Positions 24,018-32,846 of a stretch of 64,000 bases of DNA are shown here, in pieces. Where the stretch lies: contig NZ_FNLC01000002.1 of the NCBI RefSeq assembly GCF_900104065.1, positions 354,995-418,994 on the forward strand, read 5' to 3'. A model generated the notes under the pieces. That model was not told the DNA's origin and ran no database searches. It was given only the letters and a program-made list of their open reading frames with translations. This DNA is from Natronobacterium texcoconense. Lineage in GTDB: Archaea > Halobacteriota > Halobacteria > Halobacteriales > Natrialbaceae. A program made the position numbers and the translations under genes. Every line of letters begins with the position of its first letter. The stretch's first letter is position 1.

Positions 24018-25993
24018 GCGACGACGGCGATACCGACGGCTCCGACCGGGAGGCGAGCGGCGAGACCGTCTCGAGAACCATCCGCAGTCTTCTCGACTCT
24101 CTCGCGAGAACCGGCCGCGTCGCTCGCTGGGAGATCTCGCGTAGCACCGGTACCGTCGACCGGAAGACCGTCTTCGTGGTGGTCGCGATGCTGATCGCGG
24201 TCGGCGTCGTCGGCCTCTCGGTCGCCGACGAGGGACTCGGTCTCGAGGACGAGATTTACGTCGTCGGCGTCGACGAAACCGATCCCTACCACGACGTCGC
24301 AGTCGCGAGCGATCGGTTCCGGACAGTTCCGGCCCCCGAGGGCGGACTTGAGGGCGTCTACTACGTCGACGATCCGGGCGTCGACCTCGTGATCGAGCGC
24401 GGGGAAATCGGCCACGTCGGGGAGAACGGACCGGCCGCCTACGATGCGTTCCGCAACGCCGTCGAACGCTACAACGAGGGCCTGATGGCCCAGGAGAACG
24501 ACGAGGCGGCCGCCTATCCGGTACGGGTCTCGATCGACTACGAGGACCGGAGCTACGAAGGGGCGATCGCACCGCCCGGCGAAGGGACGGACGGGCCGAC
24601 TCGAGACGACGAGACGGAGACCGACCGGGTTACGTCGGTAGACGGTGAGACGTCTCCGGACGACGAAACGGCAGCTCCGGACGACGGCACGTCTGGGGAC
24701 GGCGAATCAGCCGGAGACGACGAGACCGAATCGGACGATGGCATCGACCTCCGGAGCGATGCCGACGGCACTGACGAACAGACCACTACCGAGATCCCCG
24801 AGTTCGACGATCTGGACGACGAGGCGGGCTATGGATCGCCGAGTACGCTCTCGCCGCCGTTTCCCTTCCAGTCGCTCATCCTCGCGTTCCTGTTTATCGT
24901 ACCGATGAACTTCGTCATCCAGGCCTACGGGAGCACGATCATGGACGAGCGAATCAAGCGGCGGGGCGAACTCCTGCTGGTCTCGCCGGCCTCGAGCCGT
25001 GAAATCGTCGCGGGCAAGACCCTGCCGTACCTGATCGGACTCGTCGGTATCGTCGTCGCGATTACGGTCGCGATCCGCGGCGGCGTGCTTTCGGTAGCGG
25101 CGACCGTTCCCATCGCGTTGCTGTTTCTCGCGGCTACGTTCGCGGGCGCGATGTTCGCCCGCTCGTTCAAGGAACTGACCTTCGTCACCGTTACGATCAG
25201 CGTCGTCCTGACGACCTACGCGTTCATTCCGGCGATCTTTACCGACGTAACGCCGATCGCGCTGATTTCGCCGCTGACGCTCGTCGTGATGGACCTCCAG
25301 GGCGAGAGTCCGACGCTCGCCGCGTACCTGGTCTCGACCGGCCCCGCCTATCTCACCGCAGGCGTCTTCTTCCTGCTCGGTCTCGGGACCTACCGCGAAG
25401 AGGATATGTTCGCCCAGAAGCCCGTGCCGACGAAGGCGATCGACGCGATCGCGACTCGAGTCAAGGGCAAACGGAGCATTCCCGCCCTCACGGTCGTCTT
25501 CGTCCCCTTCGTCTTCGCCGCACAGTTGCTCGCGATCGCATTACTGTTCGCCGCACCAGCGACGATAGCGATTCCGATCATCGTCCTCTTCGCGGCGGCC
25601 GTCGAGGAACTGGCCAAGAGCATCCACGTCTACGCCGGGTTCAGTCGGAGCCGACTCGAGTCGACGGTCGGCATGGCCGTCGTCCTCGGGGTGCTTTCGG
25701 GAGCCGCGTTCTTCCTCGCGGAGAAAGTGACCCAGATCGTCCAGCTGGTCGGTCTCCACGAGTTCGACAGCGCGATCGCGGCGTTCGGCCCCGAAATCGC
25801 GGGCGCAGACGCTGCAGGCGGCCCGCTCGTCTACGCCGGCATCCTGCTCGCGCCGCTCGTTCTCCACGCGGTGACGGCGACCGTCTCCGCTGTCGGCGCG
25901 ACGCGTGGTCGAACCAGCTACGTGATCGCAGTTACCGCCGCGACAGTCGTCCATGCCGGCTACAACATCGGGGTGATCCTCCTTGTCGCGTGA
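24014..25993 (+). CDS. ABC-2 permease fused to a PrsW-type intramembrane protease
   Basis: A 659-residue fusion. Residues 1-480: NatB/ABC-2 permease, with one helix near 55-72, a large outside domain containing an acidic Ser/Thr/Asp/Glu/Gly-rich linker (about 190-260), then five to six helices including NFVIQAYGSTIMDERIKRRGELLLVSPASS. Residues about 490-659: a PrsW glutamic-protease-like module with AAAVEELAKS (EExxK), GAAFFLAEK, LHAVTATVSAVGA and HAGYN, the four family motifs in order. PrsW cleaves an anti-sigma factor in Bacillus; here the target is unknown. The start is GTG at 24014, coupled to the upstream stop. Confidence 0.85.
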   Translation: MSDDGDTDGSDREASGETVSRTIRSLLDSLARTGRVARWEISRSTGTVDRKTVFVVVAMLIAVGVVGLSVADEGLGLEDEIYVVGVDETDPYHDVAVASDRFRTVPAPEGGLEGVYYVDDPGVDLVIERGEIGHVGENGPAAYDAFRNAVERYNEGLMAQENDEAAAYPVRVSIDYEDRSYEGAIAPPGEGTDGPTRDDETETDRVTSVDGETSPDDETAAPDDGTSGDGESAGDDETESDDGIDLRSDADGTDEQTTTEIPEFDDLDDEAGYGSPSTLSPPFPFQSLILAFLFIVPMNFVIQAYGSTIMDERIKRRGELLLVSPASSREIVAGKTLPYLIGLVGIVVAITVAIRGGVLSVAATVPIALLFLAATFAGAMFARSFKELTFVTVTISVVLTTYAFIPAIFTDVTPIALISPLTLVVMDLQGESPTLAAYLVSTGPAYLTAGVFFLLGLGTYREEDMFAQKPVPTKAIDAIATRVKGKRSIPALTVVFVPFVFAAQLLAIALLFAAPATIAIPIIVLFAAAVEELAKSIHVYAGFSRSRLESTVGMAVVLGVLSGAAFFLAEKVTQIVQLVGLHEFDSAIAAFGPEIAGADAAGGPLVYAGILLAPLVLHAVTATVSAVGATRGRTSYVIAVTAATVVHAGYNIGVILLVA

Positions 25994-27143
25994 GCGTGAT
26001 TCGTCTCGAGAGCTGTCGTTCGACGCCGACGAGCGAGAGCCACGAGGCCCGAACCCGCCGAAACCGACGGAGGAAAGCGGGCGAGCGTCGCGGTTCGGCC
26101 CCCGCTGGGCCGTCGCCCGCCGCGAACTCCAGTCGCTTCGGTCGGAGAAGACGATCATCCTCGCGATCGCCATCCAGCTGTTTATCGCGGCCTTCTCCTC
26201 GTTTCTGGTCGTCGGCTTCGTCTCCATGTACGACCCCGACGGACTCGGCGGCTACGAGATCGACGTCGCGGTCACCGGCGACGACCGCGAGGCACTCGAG
26301 GCCGCGGCGACCCAGCGCGACGGTCTGTCGACGGTCTACTACGACGATCCCGACGCCGCCCACGCTGCCTTCGACGGGGGTGACGTGGCGGCCGTCCTCG
26401 AGACGGCCAGAACCGACCACGACCAACTCGTGGTCGACGTGACCGCGCCCGAGGAAGGGATCGAGACCACGCTGCTGGTCGTCCAGCTTCGGGACACCCT
26501 CGAGGCGGTCGAACACGCCGAACGCGTCGGCAACGTCGATCGTCTCGACTCGGCGCCGATTTCGGTGCCGGCGGAGGTCGACGCGAGTCCGTACGTCGAC
26601 TTCACCTACACGATCCTGGTGCCGCTGTTGCTGTTCCTGCCGGCGTTCATCAGCGGCTCGATCGTCGTCGACTCGCTGTCCGAGGAACGCGAGCGCGGAA
26701 CGCTCGAGTTGCTCCGCGTGACGCCGCTGTCGCTTACCGATATCGTCGACGCGAAACTCGTCGCGACGGCCGCGATCGCGCCCGTCCAGGCGGTCGCCTG
26801 GCTCGCCCTGCTCGCGGTCAACGGGACGACCGTCGCCCGGCCGGGCGTGCTAATCGCTCTGGTCGCGGCGCTATCGTTGCTTGTCGTCGGCGTCGGGACG
26901 GTCGTCGCGCTCGTCGCCCCCGACAGACGGCAGGCACAGCTGCTGTACTCGGTGGCGATCGTCGGCGCGCTCGTGGTCGCGACGGTGCTTCCCGAACATC
27001 CGGCGAATACGGTGGCGAAGTTCGCACTGGGAAGTGCGACGGCGACGAGCTGGCTGCTGGTCGGCCTCTACTGTCTGCTCGGGGTCGTCGCTGTTTTCGC
27101 CGTCAGAGCGACCGTGGGGCGGGTCGATCCGGCGGAACTGTAG
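25983..27143 (+). CDS. ABC-2 type exporter permease
   Basis: A 386-residue permease. A hydrophilic N-terminus (about 45 residues) leads to one membrane helix (about 60-82), an extracellular domain of about 130 residues, then five helices, with SEERERGTLELLRVTPLSLTDI marking the ABC-2 coupling region. The best start is a TTG at 25983 that overlaps the previous gene by 11 nt; no ATG or GTG in this frame lies before the first helix, so the exact start is uncertain. Together with the upstream permease it should complete a heteromeric exporter. Confidence 0.87.
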   Translation: MSRERDSSRELSFDADEREPRGPNPPKPTEESGRASRFGPRWAVARRELQSLRSEKTIILAIAIQLFIAAFSSFLVVGFVSMYDPDGLGGYEIDVAVTGDDREALEAAATQRDGLSTVYYDDPDAAHAAFDGGDVAAVLETARTDHDQLVVDVTAPEEGIETTLLVVQLRDTLEAVEHAERVGNVDRLDSAPISVPAEVDASPYVDFTYTILVPLLLFLPAFISGSIVVDSLSEERERGTLELLRVTPLSLTDIVDAKLVATAAIAPVQAVAWLALLAVNGTTVARPGVLIALVAALSLLVVGVGTVVALVAPDRRQAQLLYSVAIVGALVVATVLPEHPANTVAKFALGSATATSWLLVGLYCLLGVVAVFAVRATVGRVDPAEL

Positions 27144-27218
27144 GACTCCCTTACTCGATCCTAGGGAGTTCCGATGGACATGACAGTTATGTGGATTCGG
27201 CGGGACGTACCAATAACC

Positions 27219-29705
27219 GTGAAACGCGAGACCACACGGCGTGGCCTCCTCGCGGGAGCCCTCGCCGCCGGAATCGGCGGGCTCACCGTGAGCGGTGCCG
27301 GGGAACTGCTCGATTCGTTCGCGCCGCTGTCGGGCCGCGCCTGGAACGCCGCGGACAGAGAACTCTCGGAGTCGGTGGAGAACCCGTACGGCGACGCCAC
27401 CGTCCGGTACGACGACTACGGCGTCCCGACGATCGAGGGCGACGACGAGGAGGCGGCGTACTTCGTCGTCGGCTACGTCCAGGCCTACGACCGGCTCTTC
27501 CAGCTCGACCTGCAGCGTCGAGTCATGCGCGGACAGGTCTCCGAACTCGTCGGCGAGGCGACCCTCGAGGACGACGAGTTCCACGTCGCGATGGACTTCG
27601 CCGGTGCCGCGGAAGCGACCTGGGAGCACGTCGCCGACACACCTGCGGGGCCGCTGGTCGAGGCCTACGCGGACGGCGTCAACGCGGCGATGGAGCGAGA
27701 ACAGCTCCCGCTCGAGTTCGAACTGCTCGACTACGAGCCCCGCGAGTGGACGCCGGTCGACTCGATGCTGATGGAAAAACAGATCTCCTGGGACCTGACG
27801 GGAAGTTTCAGCGAGCTTCGGCGTGCGGTGATCGCCGACCGACTGGGCGAGGACGTCCTCGAGGAGCTGTATCCCGAGCGGATGGACCACGACGTGCCGA
27901 TCCTCCGGGAGACAGTCGAAGAGAACGACGAAAACGGGAACGGCAACGACGGAAACGACTCGCCGTTCAGTACTCTCGAGAACGATGCCGTCGGCCGGGA
28001 GCTGACGAGTTGGCTCTCGCGGTTCGAGTCCCCGACGGGCGTCGGCTCGAATAGCTGGGTCGTCGCCGGCGAGCACACCGAGAGCGGTTCACCCATCGTC
28101 GCCTACGATCCCCACCTCACGCTGATGACGCCGCCGCTGTGGTACGAACAGCACGTCGAGACGCCCGAGACGTCGGTCCGAGGTGCGACGTTTCCGGGCG
28201 TCCCGTTCATCATCACCGGCGCGAACGAGACGGGGACGTGGTCGTTCACCAACGTCGGCGCGGACGTGCTGGACTGTTACGAGTACGACCTGCGGGAGTC
28301 GAACGAGGGCTCGAGCGACGACGGAGACGAGAACAGTGACGATCACCACCTCTCGAGTACCGACGCCGACGAGTATCGCTACGGCGACGAGTGGCGCGAG
28401 TTCGAGACCGAAGAACGGACGATTCCCGTCGCCGACGGCGAGGATCGAACGTTCACGATCAAGAAGACCGTCCACGGCCCCGTCCTCGAGCGCGAGGGAC
28501 AGACGGTCGGCGTCGCCTGGACCGGCCACACCGCGACGCGGACGACGGAAGCGATCTACGAGTTCGAACGCAGCGGGGGGCTGGAGGAGGTTCTCGAGGC
28601 GACGCGGCGGTTCGACCTGCCGACCCAGAACCTCGTCTACGCCGACGCGGACGGCCGGACGATGTACTTCGTCACCGGAAAACTCCCCGTCCGAACGATC
28701 GACGGCGAGGTCGTCACGGGCAACCAGATCTTCGACGGCTCCGAAGGCGAAGGCGAGTGGACCGGTTTCACGCCCTTCGGCGAGTCGTCGTGGGACGAAG
28801 AGGGTGCAGGGTTCGTCCCGTTCGCGTCGAAACCTCACGCGATCGATCCCGACGTGCTCGCGACCGCAAACCAGCGCGTGACGGACGACCCCACCTACTA
28901 CGTCGGGGTCGACTACGCGACGCCGTACCGCGGCGGGCGGATCTACGATCGGCTCGACGACCGACTCGAGAACGGCGAGTCGACCGACCTCGAGTTCCAC
29001 CGCGAACTGCAAAACGACACGTACGACGGCCGAGCGACCCAGCTAGTGCCAGACCTCGTCGAAGCTGTCGAGAACTACGGGACGATTTCGGATGTCCTCG
29101 ACGACGCCGCCGAGACGCTCGCGGAGTGGGAGTACCACATGGATCGGGACTCGTACCCCGCACTACTGTTCGCCCGCTGGCTCGAGCACTACCGCCGGGA
29201 AGTCTTCGAACCCGAGTTCGAGGAGGCCGACCTGGACGACTCCTACTACCCGAACGACTGGGTGCTCGCGACGCTTCCCGAGGATAGCGACTGGTTCGAC
29301 GACTCGCGGGACGAACGGATGGTCGCCGCGCTCGAGACGGCGCTCGAGGAGATCGACGCAGAGGGCTGGGAAACCTACGGCGACTGGAACACGACGGCTC
29401 CGATCGAGCACCCCTTCGGCGTCGAAGCGCCGTTTCTCGACTACGAGAAGCGGCCGGCCGACGGCTCGGAGGCGACGGTCAAGAACTACCGCGTCGACTC
29501 CGCGGTCGGCGCGAGCTGGCGGATGGTCGTCGAACCCGGCGGCGAGGCACAGGCGATCCTCCCCGGCGGCAACTCGGGAGACTACTTCTCGGACCACTAC
29601 GGCGACCAGTTCGAGATGTGGCTCGAGGGAGAACAGAAACCGATGGATCGAACGATCGAAGGAGACGTCGACGTCTCCTTTGAGCAATCGGAGGGGGCCG
29701 AATGA
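27219..29705 (+). CDS. penicillin acylase-family Ntn hydrolase, Tat-exported
   Basis: An 828-residue precursor. The N-terminus TTRRGLLAGALAAGIGGL is a Tat signal. The penicillin-amidase fold follows; GVGS277NSW is the autocleavage site, with Ser 277 becoming the N-terminal nucleophile of the beta chain. NETGTWSFTNVGADVLD and QRV-type segments match the family. Substrates could be N-acyl amides, beta-lactams or acyl-homoserine lactones. The GTG at 27219 is preferred to an ATG 45 nt upstream because it puts the RR pair at residues 7-8 and sits about 30 nt after an AGTTATG promoter element. Acidic loops (about 232-244 and 365-385) are halophilic insertions. It acts outside the cell. Confidence 0.88.
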   Translation: MKRETTRRGLLAGALAAGIGGLTVSGAGELLDSFAPLSGRAWNAADRELSESVENPYGDATVRYDDYGVPTIEGDDEEAAYFVVGYVQAYDRLFQLDLQRRVMRGQVSELVGEATLEDDEFHVAMDFAGAAEATWEHVADTPAGPLVEAYADGVNAAMEREQLPLEFELLDYEPREWTPVDSMLMEKQISWDLTGSFSELRRAVIADRLGEDVLEELYPERMDHDVPILRETVEENDENGNGNDGNDSPFSTLENDAVGRELTSWLSRFESPTGVGSNSWVVAGEHTESGSPIVAYDPHLTLMTPPLWYEQHVETPETSVRGATFPGVPFIITGANETGTWSFTNVGADVLDCYEYDLRESNEGSSDDGDENSDDHHLSSTDADEYRYGDEWREFETEERTIPVADGEDRTFTIKKTVHGPVLEREGQTVGVAWTGHTATRTTEAIYEFERSGGLEEVLEATRRFDLPTQNLVYADADGRTMYFVTGKLPVRTIDGEVVTGNQIFDGSEGEGEWTGFTPFGESSWDEEGAGFVPFASKPHAIDPDVLATANQRVTDDPTYYVGVDYATPYRGGRIYDRLDDRLENGESTDLEFHRELQNDTYDGRATQLVPDLVEAVENYGTISDVLDDAAETLAEWEYHMDRDSYPALLFARWLEHYRREVFEPEFEEADLDDSYYPNDWVLATLPEDSDWFDDSRDERMVAALETALEEIDAEGWETYGDWNTTAPIEHPFGVEAPFLDYEKRPADGSEATVKNYRVDSAVGASWRMVVEPGGEAQAILPGGNSGDYFSDHYGDQFEMWLEGEQKPMDRTIEGDVDVSFEQSEGAE

Positions 29706-30142
29706 CGGTAGATAATCGGGTGGAAACGACGGAAGAGGGGGCCGTAGAACAGGTCGTAGAGGTAGAGGACGGAGCCGGTGACGACTCCGAGGCCGACGTC
29801 GAACCCAGGGATCGGCTCGAGTACGCTCTCGAGCGAGCACGGACCGAACCGCGAGCACACGCGGTCGCAGTCGCCGGAGCAGTGATTGTCGGTCTCGTCT
29901 TCTCGTGGCTCCACTGGATCGGACTCGTCCTCGGCGGGGCACTCGTCGGGCTCGTCTCGCCGACGCTCCCTCGAGCGTTGCTGGGTGGCGTCGGCTTCGG
30001 CGTGATCGTTCTCGCCGTCTTCGCGCTGACGCTCGGCGGGTCGGCGGTCGTCGTCGCCGGAACGACGCCGATCGTCTACGTTGCTCTCGCGGCCGCGATC
30101 GGGCTACCGCTGTTCGGATCGCTGGCCAGATTGATCTACTAA
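29702..30142 (+). CDS. hypothetical membrane protein coupled to the acylase
   Basis: A 146-residue protein: an acidic cytoplasmic N-terminus (about 1-45) then about four tightly spaced membrane helices rich in Val, Leu, Ala and Gly. Its ATG overlaps the acylase stop by ATGA, so the two are translationally coupled. Family not recognised. A role in retaining, maturing or exporting the acylase, or immunity to its product, is possible but is inference. Confidence 0.75.
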   Translation: MTVDNRVETTEEGAVEQVVEVEDGAGDDSEADVEPRDRLEYALERARTEPRAHAVAVAGAVIVGLVFSWLHWIGLVLGGALVGLVSPTLPRALLGGVGFGVIVLAVFALTLGGSAVVVAGTTPIVYVALAAAIGLPLFGSLARLIY

Positions 30143-30169
30143 AGAAACGTGCCGACGGTCGAAGACCGC

Positions 30170-30259
30170 TTAGTCGCGGCTGAAAACGCTCTTGATTCGG
30201 GAAACGATACCATTGTCGTCGCTCTGACTGTCGTCGTTGTCGTCGTGTTCGTCCGTCAT
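30170..30259 (-). CDS. 29-residue microprotein with SRIKS motif
   Basis: The frame runs from ATG (30257-30259) to TAA (30170-30172). It encodes an acidic stretch, MTDEHDDNDDSQSDDN, followed by GIVSRIKSVFSRD, an amphipathic basic helix. The layout matches the 50-residue frame at 790-942, whose end is LVSRIRSLLKP. A run of T on the coding strand near 30289-30297 about 34 nt upstream may be its TATA signal. No known domain is recognised; it could bind membrane or a partner through the helix. Confidence 0.5.
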   Translation of the reverse strand: MTDEHDDNDDSQSDDNGIVSRIKSVFSRD

Positions 30260-30497
30260 AGGCAACTGGAAATAGTAATTCACCCGTCTAAAAAATGACG
30301 GCCCTTCTGAATTTTTAAATCAGGCCAATAGTATCCGGTGAGAAAGTCTCTATCGAACAATTTGCTGCTGCCGTTCGACGTCTCCGACGAATACCGACCC
30401 CATCGAAAATCGACATCCTGCAGCGTTCTCCGCCCGCTGTCGCGATGGGATTGCCGGGCCACGTACTGTTTTGAGCCCCGTCCTCCTACAGCGGGAC

Positions 30498-31472
30498 ATG
30501 GAGTATACGACCCTCGGAAACACCGGTATGGAGGTCAGTCGACTCTGCCTCGGTTGCATGAGCTTTGGCTCGAGCGACTGGCGCGAGTGGGTGCTCGAGG
30601 ACGAGGAGAGCAAGGAGATCATCGAGCGAGCGATCGACCTCGGGATCAACTTCTTCGATACGGCGAACATGTACTCGAAAGGCGAGTCCGAACGCATCCT
30701 CGGCGAAGCCCTCGAGGGCCACCGCGAGGAGTCGGTCGTCGCGACGAAAGGCTACTTCCAGATGCGCGAAGACGACCCCAACTCGGGTGGACTCTCCCGA
30801 AAGGCCGTAGAGCAGGAACTCGAGGCCAGCCGCAAACGACTGGGGATGGACACGGTCGACCTATACCAGATCCACCGCTGGGATTACGACACACCAATCG
30901 AGACGACGCTGAAAACGCTGAATGATGCCGTTCGACGCGGACACGTCCGCTATATCGGCGCGTCGTCGATGTGGGCTCACCAGTTCGCCGAGTCGCTGTA
31001 CACGAGCGACGAACTGGGCCTCGAGCGGTTCGTCACGATGCAAAACCACTACAACCTGGTCTATCGCGAGGAAGAACGCGAGATGCTGCCTCTCTGCGAG
31101 AAGGAAAATATCGGCGTCATGCCGTGGTCGCCGCTCGCCAGAGGCTATCTCACCCGTCCGCACGAGGAGATCGACGCGACGGAACGGGGCGAGGCCGAAG
31201 AGAACATGTACGAACACCCCTACCGCGAGGGCGGGGGCCGGGAGATCAACGAGCGCGTCGCCGAACTCGCCGCCGACAACGGTGTGACGATGGCCCAGAT
31301 CGCGCTGGCCTGGCTGCTGGACAAGGAGTGGGTCGACGCGCCGATCATCGGCACGACGAGCGTCGAACACCTGGAACAGGCCGTCGAAGCGCTCGAGATT
31401 TCGCTGTCGGCTTCTGACGTGGCCTATCTCGAGGAGCCGTACGAGCCGGTTCCAGTGTCGGGCCACGACTGA
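30498..31472 (+). CDS. aldo/keto reductase
   Basis: A 324-residue AKR with a TIM barrel. The catalytic tetrad is readable: D in FFDTANMYS (Asp and Tyr), K in VVATKGYF, and His in YQIHRWD. The C-terminal NADPH-binding segment includes APIIGTTSVEHLEQ. It is closest in style to the bacterial YajO/Tas-like group. Substrate unknown; general carbonyl detoxification is likely. ATG 30498 gives MEYTTLGNTGMEVSRLCLG, a normal family start; an earlier in-frame codon adds unsupported residues. Confidence 0.93.
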   Translation: MEYTTLGNTGMEVSRLCLGCMSFGSSDWREWVLEDEESKEIIERAIDLGINFFDTANMYSKGESERILGEALEGHREESVVATKGYFQMREDDPNSGGLSRKAVEQELEASRKRLGMDTVDLYQIHRWDYDTPIETTLKTLNDAVRRGHVRYIGASSMWAHQFAESLYTSDELGLERFVTMQNHYNLVYREEEREMLPLCEKENIGVMPWSPLARGYLTRPHEEIDATERGEAEENMYEHPYREGGGREINERVAELAADNGVTMAQIALAWLLDKEWVDAPIIGTTSVEHLEQAVEALEISLSASDVAYLEEPYEPVPVSGHD

Positions 31473-31531
31473 GCGGCGCTACAGCCCGTTCGACAGATTC
31501 GTTCGTCCCTCCGTTCTGAACGCCCGATTTT

Positions 31532-31999
31532 CGGGTCTATTGAAATCCACAATCGGTGATGGGCTCAGGAGGCGTGCTGACTAGAGGGTGTGAACGTTCG
31601 ACGAGGCGAGTGACGATCTGCGAGGGTCGTGGTTGGTCAGTACAGCAACTGGACTTACCGATTGCCTCGGCCGGAGTCAGTTTCCCTATCGTCGTTATCC
31701 AGCGTGAAATTTTTCAAGACGGGGTCGACATAGTCGGGGCCGAAAAACGACCGCAAGGCGAATGTTGTCCCAAGGTACGACGCAAGGAAGAGGACACCAA
31801 AGCCGACAACGACGCTAATAATCAGTTCGGCGACCATGCGCGTAGTCAACCAACTGTTGGAATAAATAACATACGGTGTTCAGTAAGCACGTGTCGTGAG
31901 TAGATGGTTCACCGACCTCGGGGTGAAACAGATGTAGTCGTCGTGCTGCACTCATCCTCTGTATTCACTATCCGCTTCTGAGTGTTTCAATAGAGCCCG
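31532..31999. repeat. segment bounded by inverted TCTATTGAAA repeats
   Basis: CGGGTCTATTGAAA (31532-31545) and TTTCAATAGAGCCCG (31985-31999) are inverted copies that match at 14 positions allowing one gap. They enclose about 440 bp containing the small membrane gene at 31655-31839. No transposase and no clear target duplication are visible. It could be a decayed or non-autonomous mobile element carrying one gene, or chance. Confidence 0.35.
31655..31839 (-). CDS. 60-residue single-helix membrane protein
   Basis: Starts MVAELIISVVVGFGVLFLASYLG, one clear membrane helix (about 5-27), followed by an acidic cytoplasmic-type tail (NFTLDNDDRETDSGRG). A TTATTTATT box at 31862-31870 is 27 nt upstream of the ATG, the textbook leaderless spacing, which is the main support for so short a gene. 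A TTG 12 nt upstream is an alternative start. Unknown family. It lies inside a segment with inverted ends. Confidence 0.6.
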
Positions 32000-32040
32000 T
32001 TCTTTCGCTCGGTACGGGTGAGACGACGGGGACGTTCCCG

Positions 32041-32718
32041 TTACTCCTCGATTGCCGTCGTCTCCCACCCTTCCTGCGTGTACGCCATCTCCCAGAACTG
32101 GTGCTCGAGTCGGGCACTCGTCAGGAACGCCTCGCGCATGGCTTCGTGTTCGCCGGGGTGGCGTTCGCCACAGCGGTCGACGAACGCGCGCATCCAGTCG
32201 ACGGCCTCGCGGAACTCGTCGCTGGTGTACTTCTCGACGAACGGGACGTAGGGGTTGTCCGCCGTTTCAAGGTTTTCCGCCATGTGCTCGGCGATGTCGA
32301 GGTAGCCCTGTCCGCAGGGGTAGATCGCCGCTGCGATTTCGGCGAGCGAACCCTCGTGAGCGGTCCGCACGAGGTAGTTCGTGTAGGCGACGCAAGTCGG
32401 CGACTTCTGGACGGTCTCGAGTTCCGTAGGTTCGATCCCGTAGTCGGCGGCGAACTCGCGGTGGAGGTCCATCTCGAAGTCCAATATTTCGTGGGCGACG
32501 CCTAGCAGGTGCGTCATCGTCTCCTCGTCGCGGGCCTTCGCGCCGCCGATAGCGAAGACTCGAGCGTAGTCCAGCAGGTACCGGTAATCCTGGCGGACCC
32601 AGGTCAGGAACGCCTCCTCGTCCAAGGTCCCTGCTGCGAGTTCCCGAACGAAGGGGTGTCGCTTCTGTGCGTCCCAGATCGATTCGCCGTCCTCGAGGAG
32701 TTGATCGCTGAACGCCAT
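32041..32718 (-). CDS. tenA: TenA-family thiaminase II / aminopyrimidine aminohydrolase
   Basis: A 225-residue all-alpha TenA protein. Nucleophile Cys 135 is in YPCGQGY, and the catalytic Glu is in SARLEHQFWEMAY. TenA hydrolyses aminopyrimidine breakdown products of thiamin, salvaging HMP for thiamin synthesis. D44 (VRQD) and the Tyr-rich YRYLLDYARVF helix also match the family. The promoter is clear: TATA centred near 32747 with a 5-bp palindrome between it and the start (32726-32740). No thiamin genes adjoin it. Confidence 0.9.
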   Translation of the reverse strand: MAFSDQLLEDGESIWDAQKRHPFVRELAAGTLDEEAFLTWVRQDYRYLLDYARVFAIGGAKARDEETMTHLLGVAHEILDFEMDLHREFAADYGIEPTELETVQKSPTCVAYTNYLVRTAHEGSLAEIAAAIYPCGQGYLDIAEHMAENLETADNPYVPFVEKYTSDEFREAVDWMRAFVDRCGERHPGEHEAMREAFLTSARLEHQFWEMAYTQEGWETTAIEE

Positions 32719-32725
32719 CGACCGA

Positions 32726-32752
32726 ACCTACGTATTAGGTAGTAATATAATC
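32726..32752 (-). promoter_or_regulatory. tenA promoter with ACCTA/TAGGT palindrome
   Basis: Minus-strand GATTATATTAC (about 32742-32752) is at the leaderless distance from the tenA ATG. Between them ACCTA-CGTAT-TAGGT (32726-32740) has perfect 5-bp arms. A site between TATA and the start codon would block polymerase, as expected for a thiamin-responsive repressor; the regulator is not identified here. Confidence 0.45.
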
Positions 32753-32846
32753 TAGTTATCCTCGGTCGTACTGGTTCCTCGCGAACGGTACCGACGCGTC
32801 CCGACGTCGAACGCGGTGAACGTGTGAACGTCGTCGAAAAGAGTCG

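Noticed and set aside
27174-27218. ATG start for the acylase 45 nt upstream
   Set aside because: It would push the Tat RR pair to about residue 22 and lacks a promoter at the leaderless distance, whereas GTG 27219 fits both.
31556-31903. 115-codon plus-strand frame across the small membrane gene
   Set aside because: It runs antisense to the promoter-supported gene and its product has no haloarchaeal character.
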